This document shows positions 43,532 to 52,332 of a stretch of DNA of 64,000 bases, piece after piece. The notes below the pieces were generated by a model that worked only from the letters and a program-made list of their open reading frames with translations, did not search any database and was not told where the DNA came from. This DNA comes from Chryseobacterium vrystaatense. Its GTDB lineage: Bacteria; Bacteroidota; Bacteroidia; Flavobacteriales; Weeksellaceae. The first letter of the stretch is position 1; the number at the start of each line of letters is the position of its first letter. The stretch is taken from positions 310,001 through 374,000 of the forward strand of contig NZ_JPRI01000004.1 in assembly GCF_000737765.1 (NCBI RefSeq). Direction: 5' to 3'. The position numbers and the translations under genes are program-made.

Positions 43532-44914
43532 TTAATGTTTCACTGAAGAAACTTCTTCCGGATTGTGTTTATGTCTGAATAAGATAGCGAAGAATATGGC
43601 AAGAATCAATGCATAGATTGCAAAAGAGAGCCATATATTCTGCCAGTCTTTTACCATTACTACAGATGAAAGTGTTCCATCACTGTTCACTGCCGAGTTA
43701 AAACTATTTTTAAGGATTTCCAGAAAAGTAGGATTGTCTGCTGTGGTGTCCAGATAAGCGGACAGATCTGAAACGTTTGTAAATTTGTGTGTAAAAAACT
43801 TATCAATCGCCCAGCCTGCAAGGTAGCTTCCGAAAAGAGCTCCAAAACCGTTGGTCATCATCATGAATAACCCCTGAGCAGATGAACGTATCTTTTTATC
43901 AGTAGTTGTTTCCACAAAAAGAGAACCTGAGATATTAAAGAAGTCAAATGCCATTCCATATACAATACAAGAAAAGATGATCAGTGAAAGTCCAAATCCG
44001 TCCGGAACACCGTACGCAAAGAACCCAAACCTAAGCACCCAGGCCAGCATTGACATCAGCATAACTTTTTTAATTCCGAATTTCTTCAGAAAGAAAGGAA
44101 TGGCCAGAATAAATAAGGTCTCAGAAACCTGAGAAATGGACATAATAATGGTAGATCTCTGTACTACAAATGAATCTGCATATTTTGGAAAATGAGAAAA
44201 CTCACTTAAGAATACGTCTCCATAGGCATTAGTCAACTGAAGCGCAGCACCTAACAGCATTGAGAACAGGAAGAACAAAGCCATTTTATAACTTCCGAAA
44301 AGCTTAAACGCATTAAGCCCCAATTGTTCAAATAACGGAGCACTTTTATCAATTAGCTTCTGAGGTGGACATTTTGGTAAAGTCAGGGCATAAATTCCTA
44401 AAAATATAGCAATAGCTCCTCCGATATAAAACTGTCCTTCTGTTGCTTTGTTTCCTGTAAGATTAGTGATCCACATGGCCACAATAAACCCTATCGTTCC
44501 CCATACCCTGATTGGTGGGAAATCTTTCACTACATCATGATTACTGTTTTTCAGGATGGTGTAAGAAATGGAATTTGCAAGTGCAATGGTCGGCATATAA
44601 AAGCACATTGCCAGAAGCATTAGCCAAAAGAAAGAATTAGGATCAGCGGAATGAGGCAGTATAAAAAGTATAATACCGTAAAGGATGTGCAGTACCGAAA
44701 AGATACGCTCTGCATTGATCCAGCGGTCTGCAATAATTCCGGTGAGGGTCGGCATAAAAATAGAAGCTATTCCCATTGTTCCGAAAACGGCTCCAAACTG
44801 GGCTCCTTCCCAGTGTTTTGTACCGAACCAAAAATTAGCCATCGTAATCAGCCATGCTCCCCAGACAAAAAACTGGAGAAAACTGAGGATGGTCAGTCGT
44901 AATTTTAAATTCAT
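43532..44914 (-). CDS. MFS nucleoside:proton symporter (NupG/XapB-like)
   Basis: Twelve-helix transporter of 460 residues. The N-terminus LRLTILSFLQFFVWGAWLIT and the segments GIASIFMPTLTGIIADRWINAER, DFPPIRVWGTIGFIVAMWIT and VYGMAFDFFNISGSLFVE follow the NupG/XapB family, which imports nucleosides with protons. The substrate is inferred from the family. It lies 21 bases downstream of the bifunctional-nuclease gene on the same strand, perhaps in one transcript, and ends at the hairpin at 43475. Confidence 0.86.
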   Translation of the reverse strand: MNLKLRLTILSFLQFFVWGAWLITMANFWFGTKHWEGAQFGAVFGTMGIASIFMPTLTGIIADRWINAERIFSVLHILYGIILFILPHSADPNSFFWLMLLAMCFYMPTIALANSISYTILKNSNHDVVKDFPPIRVWGTIGFIVAMWITNLTGNKATEGQFYIGGAIAIFLGIYALTLPKCPPQKLIDKSAPLFEQLGLNAFKLFGSYKMALFFLFSMLLGAALQLTNAYGDVFLSEFSHFPKYADSFVVQRSTIIMSISQVSETLFILAIPFFLKKFGIKKVMLMSMLAWVLRFGFFAYGVPDGFGLSLIIFSCIVYGMAFDFFNISGSLFVETTTDKKIRSSAQGLFMMMTNGFGALFGSYLAGWAIDKFFTHKFTNVSDLSAYLDTTADNPTFLEILKNSFNSAVNSDGTLSSVVMVKDWQNIWLSFAIYALILAIFFAILFRHKHNPEEVSSVKH

Positions 44915-44935
44915 AGTTTAGTATAAAGTGTCTCT

Positions 44936-45535
44936 TTAGTCAATTTTTTTTTTCCTTCTCTTAATTTCTTCCTGAATTTCCAAAGCGGTATCGAAGTCTT
45001 CTTCTTTTACGGCTTCGTCAAGTAATTTTTGAAGTTCTTCCATAGAAACAGCCTTCAGATTATCTTCTGACTGTACAGTTTCTGAGAATGGCTGTTCTTC
45101 CTTTGAAACATCTTCCAGTTCCAGAAGAATTCCTGCTTCATTTAGAACCTGCTGTGTCGTAAAAATAGGCGCGTCAAATCTTACGGCCATTGCTACAGCA
45201 TCAGAAGTTCTTGCATCAAGAATGAGCTCTTCGTTATTAGCTTTATTTTTGAAATTGATATTTGAAAAAAATACGCCATCTACGATTTGGTAGATAATTA
45301 CTGAAACCAATTCATAATTGGCGGAAACTATAAATTTTGTGAATAAATCATGGGTAAGTGGACGCGGCGGATGGATGTCTTTTTCCAATCCGAGTGAGAT
45401 GGACTGAGCCTCGAAATTTCCTATAACAACAGGTAATTTTATATGTGTCTCTTCATGTTCCAGTAACAAAGCGTAAGCCCCCGATTGAGTCTGGCTGTAC
45501 GATATTCCGCGAATAATTAGCTGCTTATAATCCAT
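44936..45535 (-). CDS. bifunctional nuclease family protein (DUF151 + UvrB/UvrC motif)
   Basis: Protein of 199 residues. Residues 1-130 form the BFN/DUF151 domain: YALLLEHEETHIKLPVVIGNFEAQSI, PPRPLTHDLF and LDARTSDAVAMAVRFDAPIF; members of this family have been reported as RNase/DNase enzymes in plants. The C-terminal part (MEELQKLLDEAVKEEDFDTA ... IQEEIKRRK) is a UvrB/UvrC-type helical hairpin motif. Function in bacteria is not settled. The -7 element ends only 6 bases before the ATG, so the message may have almost no leader. Confidence 0.87.
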   Translation of the reverse strand: MDYKQLIIRGISYSQTQSGAYALLLEHEETHIKLPVVIGNFEAQSISLGLEKDIHPPRPLTHDLFTKFIVSANYELVSVIIYQIVDGVFFSNINFKNKANNEELILDARTSDAVAMAVRFDAPIFTTQQVLNEAGILLELEDVSKEEQPFSETVQSEDNLKAVSMEELQKLLDEAVKEEDFDTALEIQEEIKRRKKKID

Positions 45536-45540
45536 AGCTA

Positions 45541-45548
45541 CAAATATA
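45541..45548 (-). promoter_or_regulatory. -7 promoter element of the bifunctional nuclease gene
   Basis: TATATTTG on the minus strand, an exact TAnnTTTG match ending 6 bases before the ATG at 45535. This predicts a leaderless or nearly leaderless mRNA. No clear -33 TTG. Confidence 0.5.
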
Positions 45549-45583
45549 GATTAATTTTTTATTTGGATTTTAGTTTTTACGCA

Positions 45584-45619
45584 AAAATAAAAGCCCGGAA
45601 AAGCCCGAGCTTTTATTTT
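45584..45619 (-). terminator. terminator between etfA and the bifunctional nuclease gene
   Basis: Perfect 11-bp stem AAAATAAAAGC/GCTTTTATTTT with a partly paired 14-base loop, 88 bases past the etfA stop. Confidence 0.78.
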
Positions 45620-45706
45620 ATAATTGGATTGTATATTGTGAATTAACCTCCTTTCAGTATTACAATTCATTACTGACCGGTAAAGTAAAATTCACCATTA
45701 ACTTTT

Positions 45707-46654
45707 TTACCCTTTGATTGCTTTAATTTTTTCCGTTAATGCAGGAATAATCTGGAATGCATCTCCCACTACTCCATAATCAGCCGACTTGAAGAATGGT
45801 GCTTCAGCATCGTTATTGATTACTACGATCGTTTTAGAAGAGTTTACACCAGCCAAGTGCTGGATAGCTCCTGAAATACCTACAGCGATATAAAGGTTTG
45901 GTGAAATTGCTTTACCCGTTTGCCCTACGTGCTCTGTGTGAGGTCTCCAGCCGATATCAGAAACAGGCTTAGAACATGCTGTAGCAGCTCCAAGAACATT
46001 AGCCAGATCTTCGATCATTCCCCAGTTTTCAGGACCTTTCATCCCTCTTCCTGCAGAAACCACGATTTCAGCTTCTTTAAGGTCTAATTTACCTGAGCTC
46101 TGCTCGTGAGAAATCACTTTAGTATCTTCGTTAGCTACTGAAAGATTTTTAACTTCTTCTGAACCTGATACTGCATTTTCTTTTACTCCAAAAGCATTCT
46201 GTGAAACTGTGATGATCACACCATTTCCTTCAGCTTTTGCATGCATAAATCCTTTACCGGAGAATGCTCTTCTCTTTACCTGAAATGGAGAAAGACTTTC
46301 CGGTGCTTCCAAAACATTGGTAATTAAAGAAAAGTTCTTCATTACTGCAAGCATTGGAGCAATAGAAGAAGCGTCTGTAGTGTGAGGGAATACGATTGTG
46401 TTTCCATCTGCCACTTCACTTACAGCCTGAGCAAATGCTTTTGCTGAAAAGCTTTTAAGACCTTCATCTTTGATGTTGATAACGTTTGATGCTCCATATT
46501 TGTACAACAAATCTGAAGAATCTGTTGGGTTTACAGAGATTGCCGTAACGGTATCTCCAGCCTGATCTGCAACTGCTTTAGCATAAGAAACTGCTTCAAA
46601 AGCTGCTTTTTTGTAAACTCCATTTATATTTTCTGCGTATACGAATACTGCCAT
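45707..46654 (-). CDS. etfA: electron transfer flavoprotein subunit alpha
   Basis: Carries FAD and passes electrons from acyl-CoA and other dehydrogenases to the ETF:quinone oxidoreductase. The 315 residues show the N-terminal alpha/beta domain and the C-terminal FAD domain with [60 protein letters not shown] and [21 protein letters not shown], the standard ETF-alpha sequence. It lies 100 bases downstream of etfB; the gap carries an imperfect inverted repeat. Both subunits are complete. Confidence 0.95.
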   Translation of the reverse strand: MAVFVYAENINGVYKKAAFEAVSYAKAVADQAGDTVTAISVNPTDSSDLLYKYGASNVINIKDEGLKSFSAKAFAQAVSEVADGNTIVFPHTTDASSIAPMLAVMKNFSLITNVLEAPESLSPFQVKRRAFSGKGFMHAKAEGNGVIITVSQNAFGVKENAVSGSEEVKNLSVANEDTKVISHEQSSGKLDLKEAEIVVSAGRGMKGPENWGMIEDLANVLGAATACSKPVSDIGWRPHTEHVGQTGKAISPNLYIAVGISGAIQHLAGVNSSKTIVVINNDAEAPFFKSADYGVVGDAFQIIPALTEKIKAIKG

Positions 46655-46699
46655 TTTAAAAATAATTTAAAGATTAAAAAATTTAAGGATTAAAAAGAT

Positions 46700-46742
46700 G
46701 GGAGTCAGACTGGGAAACGTTAAGCTTCCGGCTCCAACTTCC
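46700..46742. repeat. imperfect inverted repeat between etfB and etfA
   Basis: Arms of 17 bases (46700-46716, 46726-46742) with 13 of 17 pairs counting wobble. Arms are rich in ggaagt/ctccaac units, like other short repeats in operon gaps of this window. No T-run follows. Confidence 0.5.
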
Positions 46743-46754
46743 TGCTTTTAATTT

Positions 46755-47501
46755 TTAGATCACTTTAGCTTCTTCGTGAAGTAATCTTACTAATTCATCC
46801 AGGTTGTCAGGAGAAACCATTTTCACGGCAGCTCTAGGTGGTACGCTGTCATAAGAAACTCCCTGTACTTTTACTTCAGAAGAAGTTGGCTCTACCACTT
46901 GTAAAGGCTTCGTTCTCGCAGACATAATCCCTCTCATATTCGGGATGATAAGATCTTTTTCATCTACCAATCCTTTTTGTCCTGCGATGACAGCAGGTAA
47001 CTTTACTGATATCGTTTCTTTTCCACCTTCAATTTCTCTTACAGCAGTAGCTTCGCTTCCATTTACATCCAATCCTACAGATGCATTAACGAATGGCTGA
47101 TTCAATAACTGAGCGACCATTCCCGGTACAGAACCGCCGTTATAATCGATGGATTCTTTTCCGCAAAGGATAAGGTCATATCCTCCGTTTTGAGCTACAG
47201 AAGCAATTTCTTTTGCTGTAGAATAGCTGTCTTTAGGGTCTAGGTTTACTCTTACTGCATCGTTGGCACCAATAGCTAATGCTTTTCTGATTACCGGTTC
47301 TGTAGCAGCATCTCCTACGTTGATTACTGTTACAGTTGCACCCTGAGATTCCTGAAGTTTAACCGCTTTAGTCAATGCAAATTCATCTAAAGGATTGATT
47401 ACCCACTGAATTCCATTTTTGTCGAAAGCAGATTTATCTGCCGTAAAGTTAATCTTGGAAGTAGTATCTGGAACACTACTGATACAAACTAATATTTTCA
47501 T
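46755..47501 (-). CDS. etfB: electron transfer flavoprotein subunit beta
   Basis: Partner of EtfA; binds AMP structurally and docks the dehydrogenases. The 248 residues include MKILVCISSVPDTTSKINF, NPLDEFALTKAVKLQES, DLILCGKESIDYNGGSVPGM and the recognition-loop part VKLPAVIAGQKGLVDEKDL with IPNMRGIMSARTKPL. All are typical of EtfB. It is the first gene of the etfBA pair; the 154 bases upstream contain an 18-bp perfect palindrome. Confidence 0.95.
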   Translation of the reverse strand: MKILVCISSVPDTTSKINFTADKSAFDKNGIQWVINPLDEFALTKAVKLQESQGATVTVINVGDAATEPVIRKALAIGANDAVRVNLDPKDSYSTAKEIASVAQNGGYDLILCGKESIDYNGGSVPGMVAQLLNQPFVNASVGLDVNGSEATAVREIEGGKETISVKLPAVIAGQKGLVDEKDLIIPNMRGIMSARTKPLQVVEPTSSEVKVQGVSYDSVPPRAAVKMVSPDNLDELVRLLHEEAKVI

Positions 47502-47600
47502 GTGTACTATTTTATTTTTTCCCTTTTCTGCATAAAAAACCTTACTGTTTTATGCCGGGATTTTGTTATATTTTACTTTTGCTAATATAATTAAAAAATA

Positions 47601-47618
47601 TATTATGCATGCATAATA
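47601..47618. promoter_or_regulatory. 18-bp perfect palindrome upstream of etfBA
   Basis: TATTATGCATGCATAATA is a perfect palindrome about 100 bases before the etfB ATG and 38 bases past the SDR stop. It has no loop and no T-run, so it is more like a dimer binding site than a terminator. The regulator is unknown. Confidence 0.5.
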
Positions 47619-47655
47619 CTTATTTTTTTACTATTCAATACATTAAATGCATTTA

Positions 47656-48360
47656 CTAAGCTGGTTTTGTTGCCCTAAACTCTATCTTACTTGGCAAAAC
47701 ACGAGGGTTCATCTTTAAAATATCAAGAACCAGATTCCCCATATCTTCTGGCTGAATCTTCCAGTTATCTTTTTCTGAAGGAACATTTCCGTTAAAATTT
47801 GTAGCAACCGATCCCGGCATAATAACTGTGGATTTGATATTATATTTTCTAAGATCAATCATCGCTGCCTGGGTAAATCCTACAACTCCAAATTTAGAAG
47901 CATTATATCCTGTTCCGTTTTCAAAGAAATTGGCACCTGCAAGGCTTGAAACCGTAATATAGTAGCCTTCGGTCTTTTTTAGCTCCTCTACAGAAGCTTT
48001 TAAGGTATAGAAAGCTCCGGTCAGATTAGTCTCTATCATATCATTCCATTCCTGTGCAGTCAGTTCGTCTACAGGTTTAAATATTCCCAATCCGGCATTG
48101 GCAATGACAAAATCCAGTCTTCCAAATTTAGCAATGGTAGATTTCACAGCCTCTTCTTCACTTTCCAGACTTCTTACATCTGAAACAATCCCAAAAACAT
48201 TCTCTGAATACTGCTTAAGATCTTCTTCAGCTTTTTCCACATCATCACGCTTACGCCCTGAAAATGCTACTGAAATACCGTTTTCCAAAAGTATTCTGGC
48301 TATTCCGAAACCAATTCCTTTGGTTCCACCCGTTATATAAGCTACTTTATTTTCTGGCAT
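47656..48360 (-). CDS. short-chain dehydrogenase/reductase
   Basis: NAD(P)-dependent oxidoreductase of 234 residues from ATG 48360; the frame upstream overlaps a terminator and is discarded. The cofactor motif TGGTKGIG is at 10-17, NAG at 88-90, catalytic S138/S139 region (VSSLAG), and YNASK with Y152 and K156. All classical SDR residues are intact. R36 and the KR pair after the second strand (GRKRDD) suggest NADPH. The substrate is unknown; FabG-like and sugar or aldehyde reductases look alike at this level. Confidence 0.9.
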   Translation of the reverse strand: MPENKVAYITGGTKGIGFGIARILLENGISVAFSGRKRDDVEKAEEDLKQYSENVFGIVSDVRSLESEEEAVKSTIAKFGRLDFVIANAGLGIFKPVDELTAQEWNDMIETNLTGAFYTLKASVEELKKTEGYYITVSSLAGANFFENGTGYNASKFGVVGFTQAAMIDLRKYNIKSTVIMPGSVATNFNGNVPSEKDNWKIQPEDMGNLVLDILKMNPRVLPSKIEFRATKPA

Positions 48361-48392
48361 ACTGTTTAATTTTAATGCTCTAAAATAACAAA

Positions 48393-48412
48393 AACGCTCC
48401 AAATGGAGCGTT
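48393..48412 (-). terminator. terminator after the truncated T9SS gene
   Basis: Perfect 9-bp stem AACGCTCCA/TGGAGCGTT with an AA loop, 26 bases past the stop; T-run on the minus strand. Confidence 0.85.
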
Positions 48413-48438
48413 CTATAAGTACTAAGATTTATCAGGTC

Positions 48439-49098
48439 TTATTTTTTGATGAATTTCTCGGTGGTCTTACCTTCTTTTGTCACTATATTAATGATATAGC
48501 TTCCAGCATTAAGATTCTGTACATTAACTTTGTCACCATTCAAGTTTGCGTCAACTTTTCTTCCTGCAACATCAAAAATTTCCACACTGTTAATTTTTGA
48601 GTTAGATTTTACATTTAGGATATCAGAAACCGGATTAGGATAAACAGAGCTTACAGATGATGTTTTCGCCACTTCAGAAGTACCCAAAGTACCTGTTGTA
48701 GTCACTTTAAAGTCATCAATAAATAAAGCAAACTGATCATCAGAAACACACTGTATCGCAATGTATACATTTTGTCCGGCATAGGCATCAAGATTAAAAG
48801 TATGCTGGTTCCACTCCACAACAGAAGGAGTTACAATAACATTGGTATTGATTTTTGTAAAACTTGCCGTTGCAGTATTTGTCGTAGAAACCCATACATT
48901 GAATTTTTCAAGTCCATAATCCTCATGGATTGATTTTGCCCAAAAACTAAGACTGTTTCCTGTAGATCCCAACTTCATCTGCGGACTGATTAACCAATCA
49001 TTGTTCACACGTGGAGCCGGGGCGCTGGCATCAAAACAAGCCATCGCTTTATTTCCCGTCCTTGCTGCCGTTTGAGTAGATATTGTCGCAGGAACAAC
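48439..49098 (-). pseudogene. T9SS choice-of-anchor/cleaved-adhesin protein, 5' end lost
   Basis: The readable part (about 219 codons, 201 from its first Met) holds the C-terminal half of a cleaved-adhesin/choice-of-anchor domain (NNDWLISPQMKLGSTGNSLS, FWAKSIHEDYGLEKFNVWVS, FALFIDDFKVT) and a type A sorting domain (VYPNPVSDILNVKS to EKFIKK). The homologous sequence continues upstream of the Met as TAARTGNKAMACFDAS but is cut by an in-frame TAG at 49099-49101. No signal peptide or start is present in frame, so the protein could not reach T9SS. It is best read as a 5'-truncated gene. Bases 49102-49320 contain only short decayed frames. Confidence 0.7.
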
Positions 49099-49320
49099 CT
49101 ATCAAAAAAAGCACAGATAACCCAACAATATGAGCCAAATACATACAATATTTTATTTTTTAATTTTTGAAGATCACACAATGCATAAATGATATTTCTA
49201 CAATCATAAGCATTAAACAATATTTTAACTGAAGAATCTATAAATATCAGTAATATTCACCAAACCATGAAAAACAACTTAGCAAAGGAAAGAAAATCAG
49301 ATTGATATCTGTTCTTCTTC

Positions 49321-50238
49321 CTATTTCTTTATAAATTTTTCAGAAAAGTTTTCACCATCTGTTTTTATATTAACCCAATACAGCCCTGCATTAAGAGAAG
49401 TTACATCTACCCGGTCATTTTTCAGAGTTGCCTCAACCTTTTTTCCGACAGAATCGTATACTTCGATACTCTTTATCTTACCAGACGAACTGATCTTAAT
49501 AAAATCAGTGGCAGGGTTCGGATATACTCTAACTGTATTATTATTAACCGTACTGTTTGATACAGATAACATTGCCTGGTTATAGATTTTAATATTATCA
49601 ATATAAGCAACGCCTTCAGTGTTATCATGTACGAAACGAAGCTGATCGATATTCAGTTCTTCCGCTGCCGTACCAGAATAAATTAAAGTTTCATTTAAAT
49701 AATATTTAATATCTGCAGCAGTTCCAACAATCTTCATTCTATACCATGAATTAGGAGACCAGCTGGAAGATGTAGATTCCATGGAAGAAATTCCCGAAAA
49801 ATTTTTAAGGACTTTAACAACTCCTGAATTATCAAAATCCAATCTCACGACATATTTCTCATCAGCACTACGCAATGCCTGAAAACTAAATATAGATCCT
49901 TGAAGCTGAGACATATTCATGTCAAATGAAACAGTAAAATTATTATGGGAAAGTAAAACCGGAAGATTATCAAATGCTCCGATAATAGGAATAGATTGCG
50001 TCCCATATGTATTTTCTTTTACAATTTTGAGTGAATTGGAACCATGCGTTGCATTATCAGTGCAAATAACCTGATGAAGCACATTAGGAGGTTCATCACC
50101 AGTTGGAGTACTAATCCAGGTTCCCTGTCCTTGAATATCTCCCGCGTAAAATCCATCTGAATTTTCAAAGGAAACGATCTGCTGTGCAAAGGAAACTATT
50201 GAAAACAAGCATGCTGCGATTGAGTAAATTTTTTTCAT
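49321..50238 (-). CDS. T9SS-secreted LamG-like protein with type A sorting domain
   Basis: Protein of 305 residues from ATG 50238. Signal peptide MKKIYSIAACLFSIVSFAQ, then a concanavalin/LamG-like jelly-roll region (NNFTVSFDMNMSQLQGSIFS ... WYRMKIVGTAADIKYYLNE ... EGVAYIDNIKIYNQ) and a C-terminal type A sorting domain (VRVYPNPATDFIKISS to FSEKFIKK). It would be a cell-surface or released protein, perhaps carbohydrate-binding. Its 5' neighbour is the truncated T9SS gene of similar tail, hinting at an older duplicated pair. Confidence 0.85.
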   Translation of the reverse strand: MKKIYSIAACLFSIVSFAQQIVSFENSDGFYAGDIQGQGTWISTPTGDEPPNVLHQVICTDNATHGSNSLKIVKENTYGTQSIPIIGAFDNLPVLLSHNNFTVSFDMNMSQLQGSIFSFQALRSADEKYVVRLDFDNSGVVKVLKNFSGISSMESTSSSWSPNSWYRMKIVGTAADIKYYLNETLIYSGTAAEELNIDQLRFVHDNTEGVAYIDNIKIYNQAMLSVSNSTVNNNTVRVYPNPATDFIKISSSGKIKSIEVYDSVGKKVEATLKNDRVDVTSLNAGLYWVNIKTDGENFSEKFIKK

Positions 50239-50322
50239 AGTATTATTTTTAGGTTGAACTAAAAATAAACACATACATTATGTAAAAAAATATCATTTGG
50301 TAGGGATATTATCATAAAAAAG

Positions 50323-50354
50323 CATAAAGCGCTCCGATGTCGAAACGCTTTATG
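50323..50354 (-). terminator. terminator after the M20 dipeptidase gene
   Basis: Stem CATAAAGCG/CGCTTTATG with a 14-base partly paired loop, 22 bases past the stop; T-rich sequence on the minus strand. Confidence 0.8.
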
Positions 50355-50376
50355 GATTATACTTACAAAATATTAA

Positions 50377-51756
50377 TTATTTTGAATAGTTCTCGAAGAA
50401 TAATGGTATACTTTCAATTCCTTTGTAGAAATTAAACAGTCCGTAATGTTCATTCGGCGAGTGAATTGCATCTGAATCCAGTCCAAAGCCCATCAATACA
50501 GACTTAGCACCCAATACTTTTTCAAACATCGATGTAATCGGAATACTTCCTCCACTTCTGTATGGAAGAACTTCTTTTCCAAATGCTGTTTCCATAGCTT
50601 TTTTGGCAGCTAAGAATTCTTTGGTATCACTTGGCAGAACGTAAGGCATACCTCCATGATGAGGCGTAACTTTCACTTTTACGTTATCAGGAGCTATTTT
50701 TTCGAAATATTTAGTAAATTTTTCTGTAATTTCTTCCGGAGTCTGATAAGGAACCAGACGCATTGAAATTTTAGCAGAAGCCTTAGAAGGAATTACTGTT
50801 TTTGCACCTTCTCCTGTATATCCTCCCCAAATACCGTTACAGTCTAAAGTAGGACGAATTGATGTTCTTTCCAGGGTTGTATAGCTTTTTTCACCTTCCA
50901 CTCCATTAAGTCCGATAGATTTCTTGAATTCTTCAGGATTATCCTTTAGTTTGTTCATATCTGCTCTTTCAGCATCAGATACAGTTTCTACATTGTCATA
51001 GAATCCATCAATGGTAATATGTCCGTCTTCGTCAATCAGCTTCGCAATCATTCTTGAAAGAACATGGATCGGGTTTGGAACTGCACCTCCGTAAAGCCCT
51101 GAATGCAGGTCTCTGTTGGGGCCTTCAATCTCCACCTCCACATAACTTAATCCACGTAATCCTGTAGTAACCGTAGGCTGTTCGTTGCTGTAGATATGAG
51201 TATCGGAAATCAGAATACAATCGCAAGAAAGTTTTTCTTTATTTTCATTGACAAAATCTCCCAGGCTCACAGATCCTACTTCTTCTTCTCCTTCTAATAT
51301 AAATTTTACGTTACAAGGAAGAGTATTGGTCTTCATCATTGCTTCAAAAGCCTTTAAATGCATAAAAAACTGTCCTTTATCATCGGCTGAACCCCTGGCG
51401 AAGATTGCTCCTTCAGGGTGAAGTTCTGTTTTTTCAATATAAGGTTCGAAAGGAGGTTTTCTCCACAATTCCAACGGATCTGCAGGCTGTACGTCGTAAT
51501 GTCCGTATACCAGTACCGTAGGAAGGTTTTTATCTAAAATTTTCTCTCCAAAAACGATTGGGTATCCTTTTGTTCCACATACTTCAACATGATCGGCACC
51601 AGCATTTTTAAGATATTCTGCACAAACGTCTGCACATTTCAATACATCATTTTTATAAGCCGGATCTGCAGAAATAGAAGGAATTCTCAATAACTCAAAT
51701 AATTCATCGACGAAACGCTGTTTGTTTTCGTTAATGTAATTTAATGTCTCTTGCAT
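50377..51756 (-). CDS. M20-family dipeptidase
   Basis: Zinc metallopeptidase of 459 residues, CNDP2/PepV-like. The di-zinc site is complete: H86 and D88 in YGHYDVQPADP, D125 in GSADDKGQ, and E158-E159 in LEGEEEVGS. Later DLHSGLYGGAVPNPIH and GSIPITSMFEKVLG are typical of this branch. It should hydrolyse dipeptides in the cytoplasm. No signal peptide. It is a single gene with its own terminator. Confidence 0.93.
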   Translation of the reverse strand: MQETLNYINENKQRFVDELFELLRIPSISADPAYKNDVLKCADVCAEYLKNAGADHVEVCGTKGYPIVFGEKILDKNLPTVLVYGHYDVQPADPLELWRKPPFEPYIEKTELHPEGAIFARGSADDKGQFFMHLKAFEAMMKTNTLPCNVKFILEGEEEVGSVSLGDFVNENKEKLSCDCILISDTHIYSNEQPTVTTGLRGLSYVEVEIEGPNRDLHSGLYGGAVPNPIHVLSRMIAKLIDEDGHITIDGFYDNVETVSDAERADMNKLKDNPEEFKKSIGLNGVEGEKSYTTLERTSIRPTLDCNGIWGGYTGEGAKTVIPSKASAKISMRLVPYQTPEEITEKFTKYFEKIAPDNVKVKVTPHHGGMPYVLPSDTKEFLAAKKAMETAFGKEVLPYRSGGSIPITSMFEKVLGAKSVLMGFGLDSDAIHSPNEHYGLFNFYKGIESIPLFFENYSK

Positions 51757-51866
51757 TTTAAAAATTTGTTTTGTTAAAAATAAAAAAATTGGTCTGCAGC
51801 AGCAAACAAAAACAGATAATTTTCTAAAGAACTGTTATTATTCAGGAGGATGCAGGCTTCAGTACA

Positions 51867-51898
51867 AAAAATGTCCTGCATCTCGGCAGGACATTTTT
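51867..51898 (-). terminator. terminator after the small lipoprotein gene
   Basis: Perfect 13-bp stem AAAAATGTCCTGC/GCAGGACATTTTT with a 6-base loop, 18 bases past the stop. Confidence 0.92.
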
Positions 51899-51916
51899 TA
51901 TATTGTGTACTAGTAA

Positions 51917-52195
51917 TTAGTGTTCAGCTTTTGGAGTTTTATCAGCTTCAGCAGGCTTCACGGCAGCAGTACTGTCTGTTTTAGGAGCTGCAGCTTCGTG
52001 CTTTTCAGCAGGAGCCACCTCTTTATGTCCTGCAGCAGCTTCATGACCGTGTGCTTCACCTCCACCCTGTACGTCGTCAGAATATCTTTCTACTCCTTCT
52101 TCCAGTTTCAGAGTATTCTTGTTTCCTCCTGCCTGGATCTTTTTACAGCTTACGGCTACAGTTGCAACGGCCAAACATATAATTAATTTTTTCAT
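51917..52195 (-). CDS. small Ala/His-rich lipoprotein
   Basis: Protein of 92 residues with lipobox AVSC (Cys17). The mature part is low-complexity: it is rich in Ala, Glu, Lys, His, Gly and Pro (GGEAHGHEAAAGHKEVAP and KHEAAAPKTDSTAAVKP). Several histidines in the middle could bind metal. No fold or family is recognised. It may be a structural or metal-binding envelope lipoprotein. Bases 52196-52332 upstream hold no gene. Confidence 0.7.
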   Translation of the reverse strand: MKKLIICLAVATVAVSCKKIQAGGNKNTLKLEEGVERYSDDVQGGGEAHGHEAAAGHKEVAPAEKHEAAAPKTDSTAAVKPAEADKTPKAEH

Positions 52196-52332
52196 ATGTA
52201 AAATTTATTTTTTAAAGGTCGTATGGAATCGCATTATTTTAGCCGGTTATGATTATTTTAACAGCAAGCGATTTCATGCTTAAATTTTTGATTTCCCAAA
52301 ATTAAGAAATCCTGCTTTTTGGGGCAACATTT

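Noticed and set aside
49049..49144. 31-codon lipoprotein-like ORF as a real gene
   Set aside because: Lies over the decayed end of a T9SS gene and has no independent promoter or conservation evidence; kept only as part of a finding.
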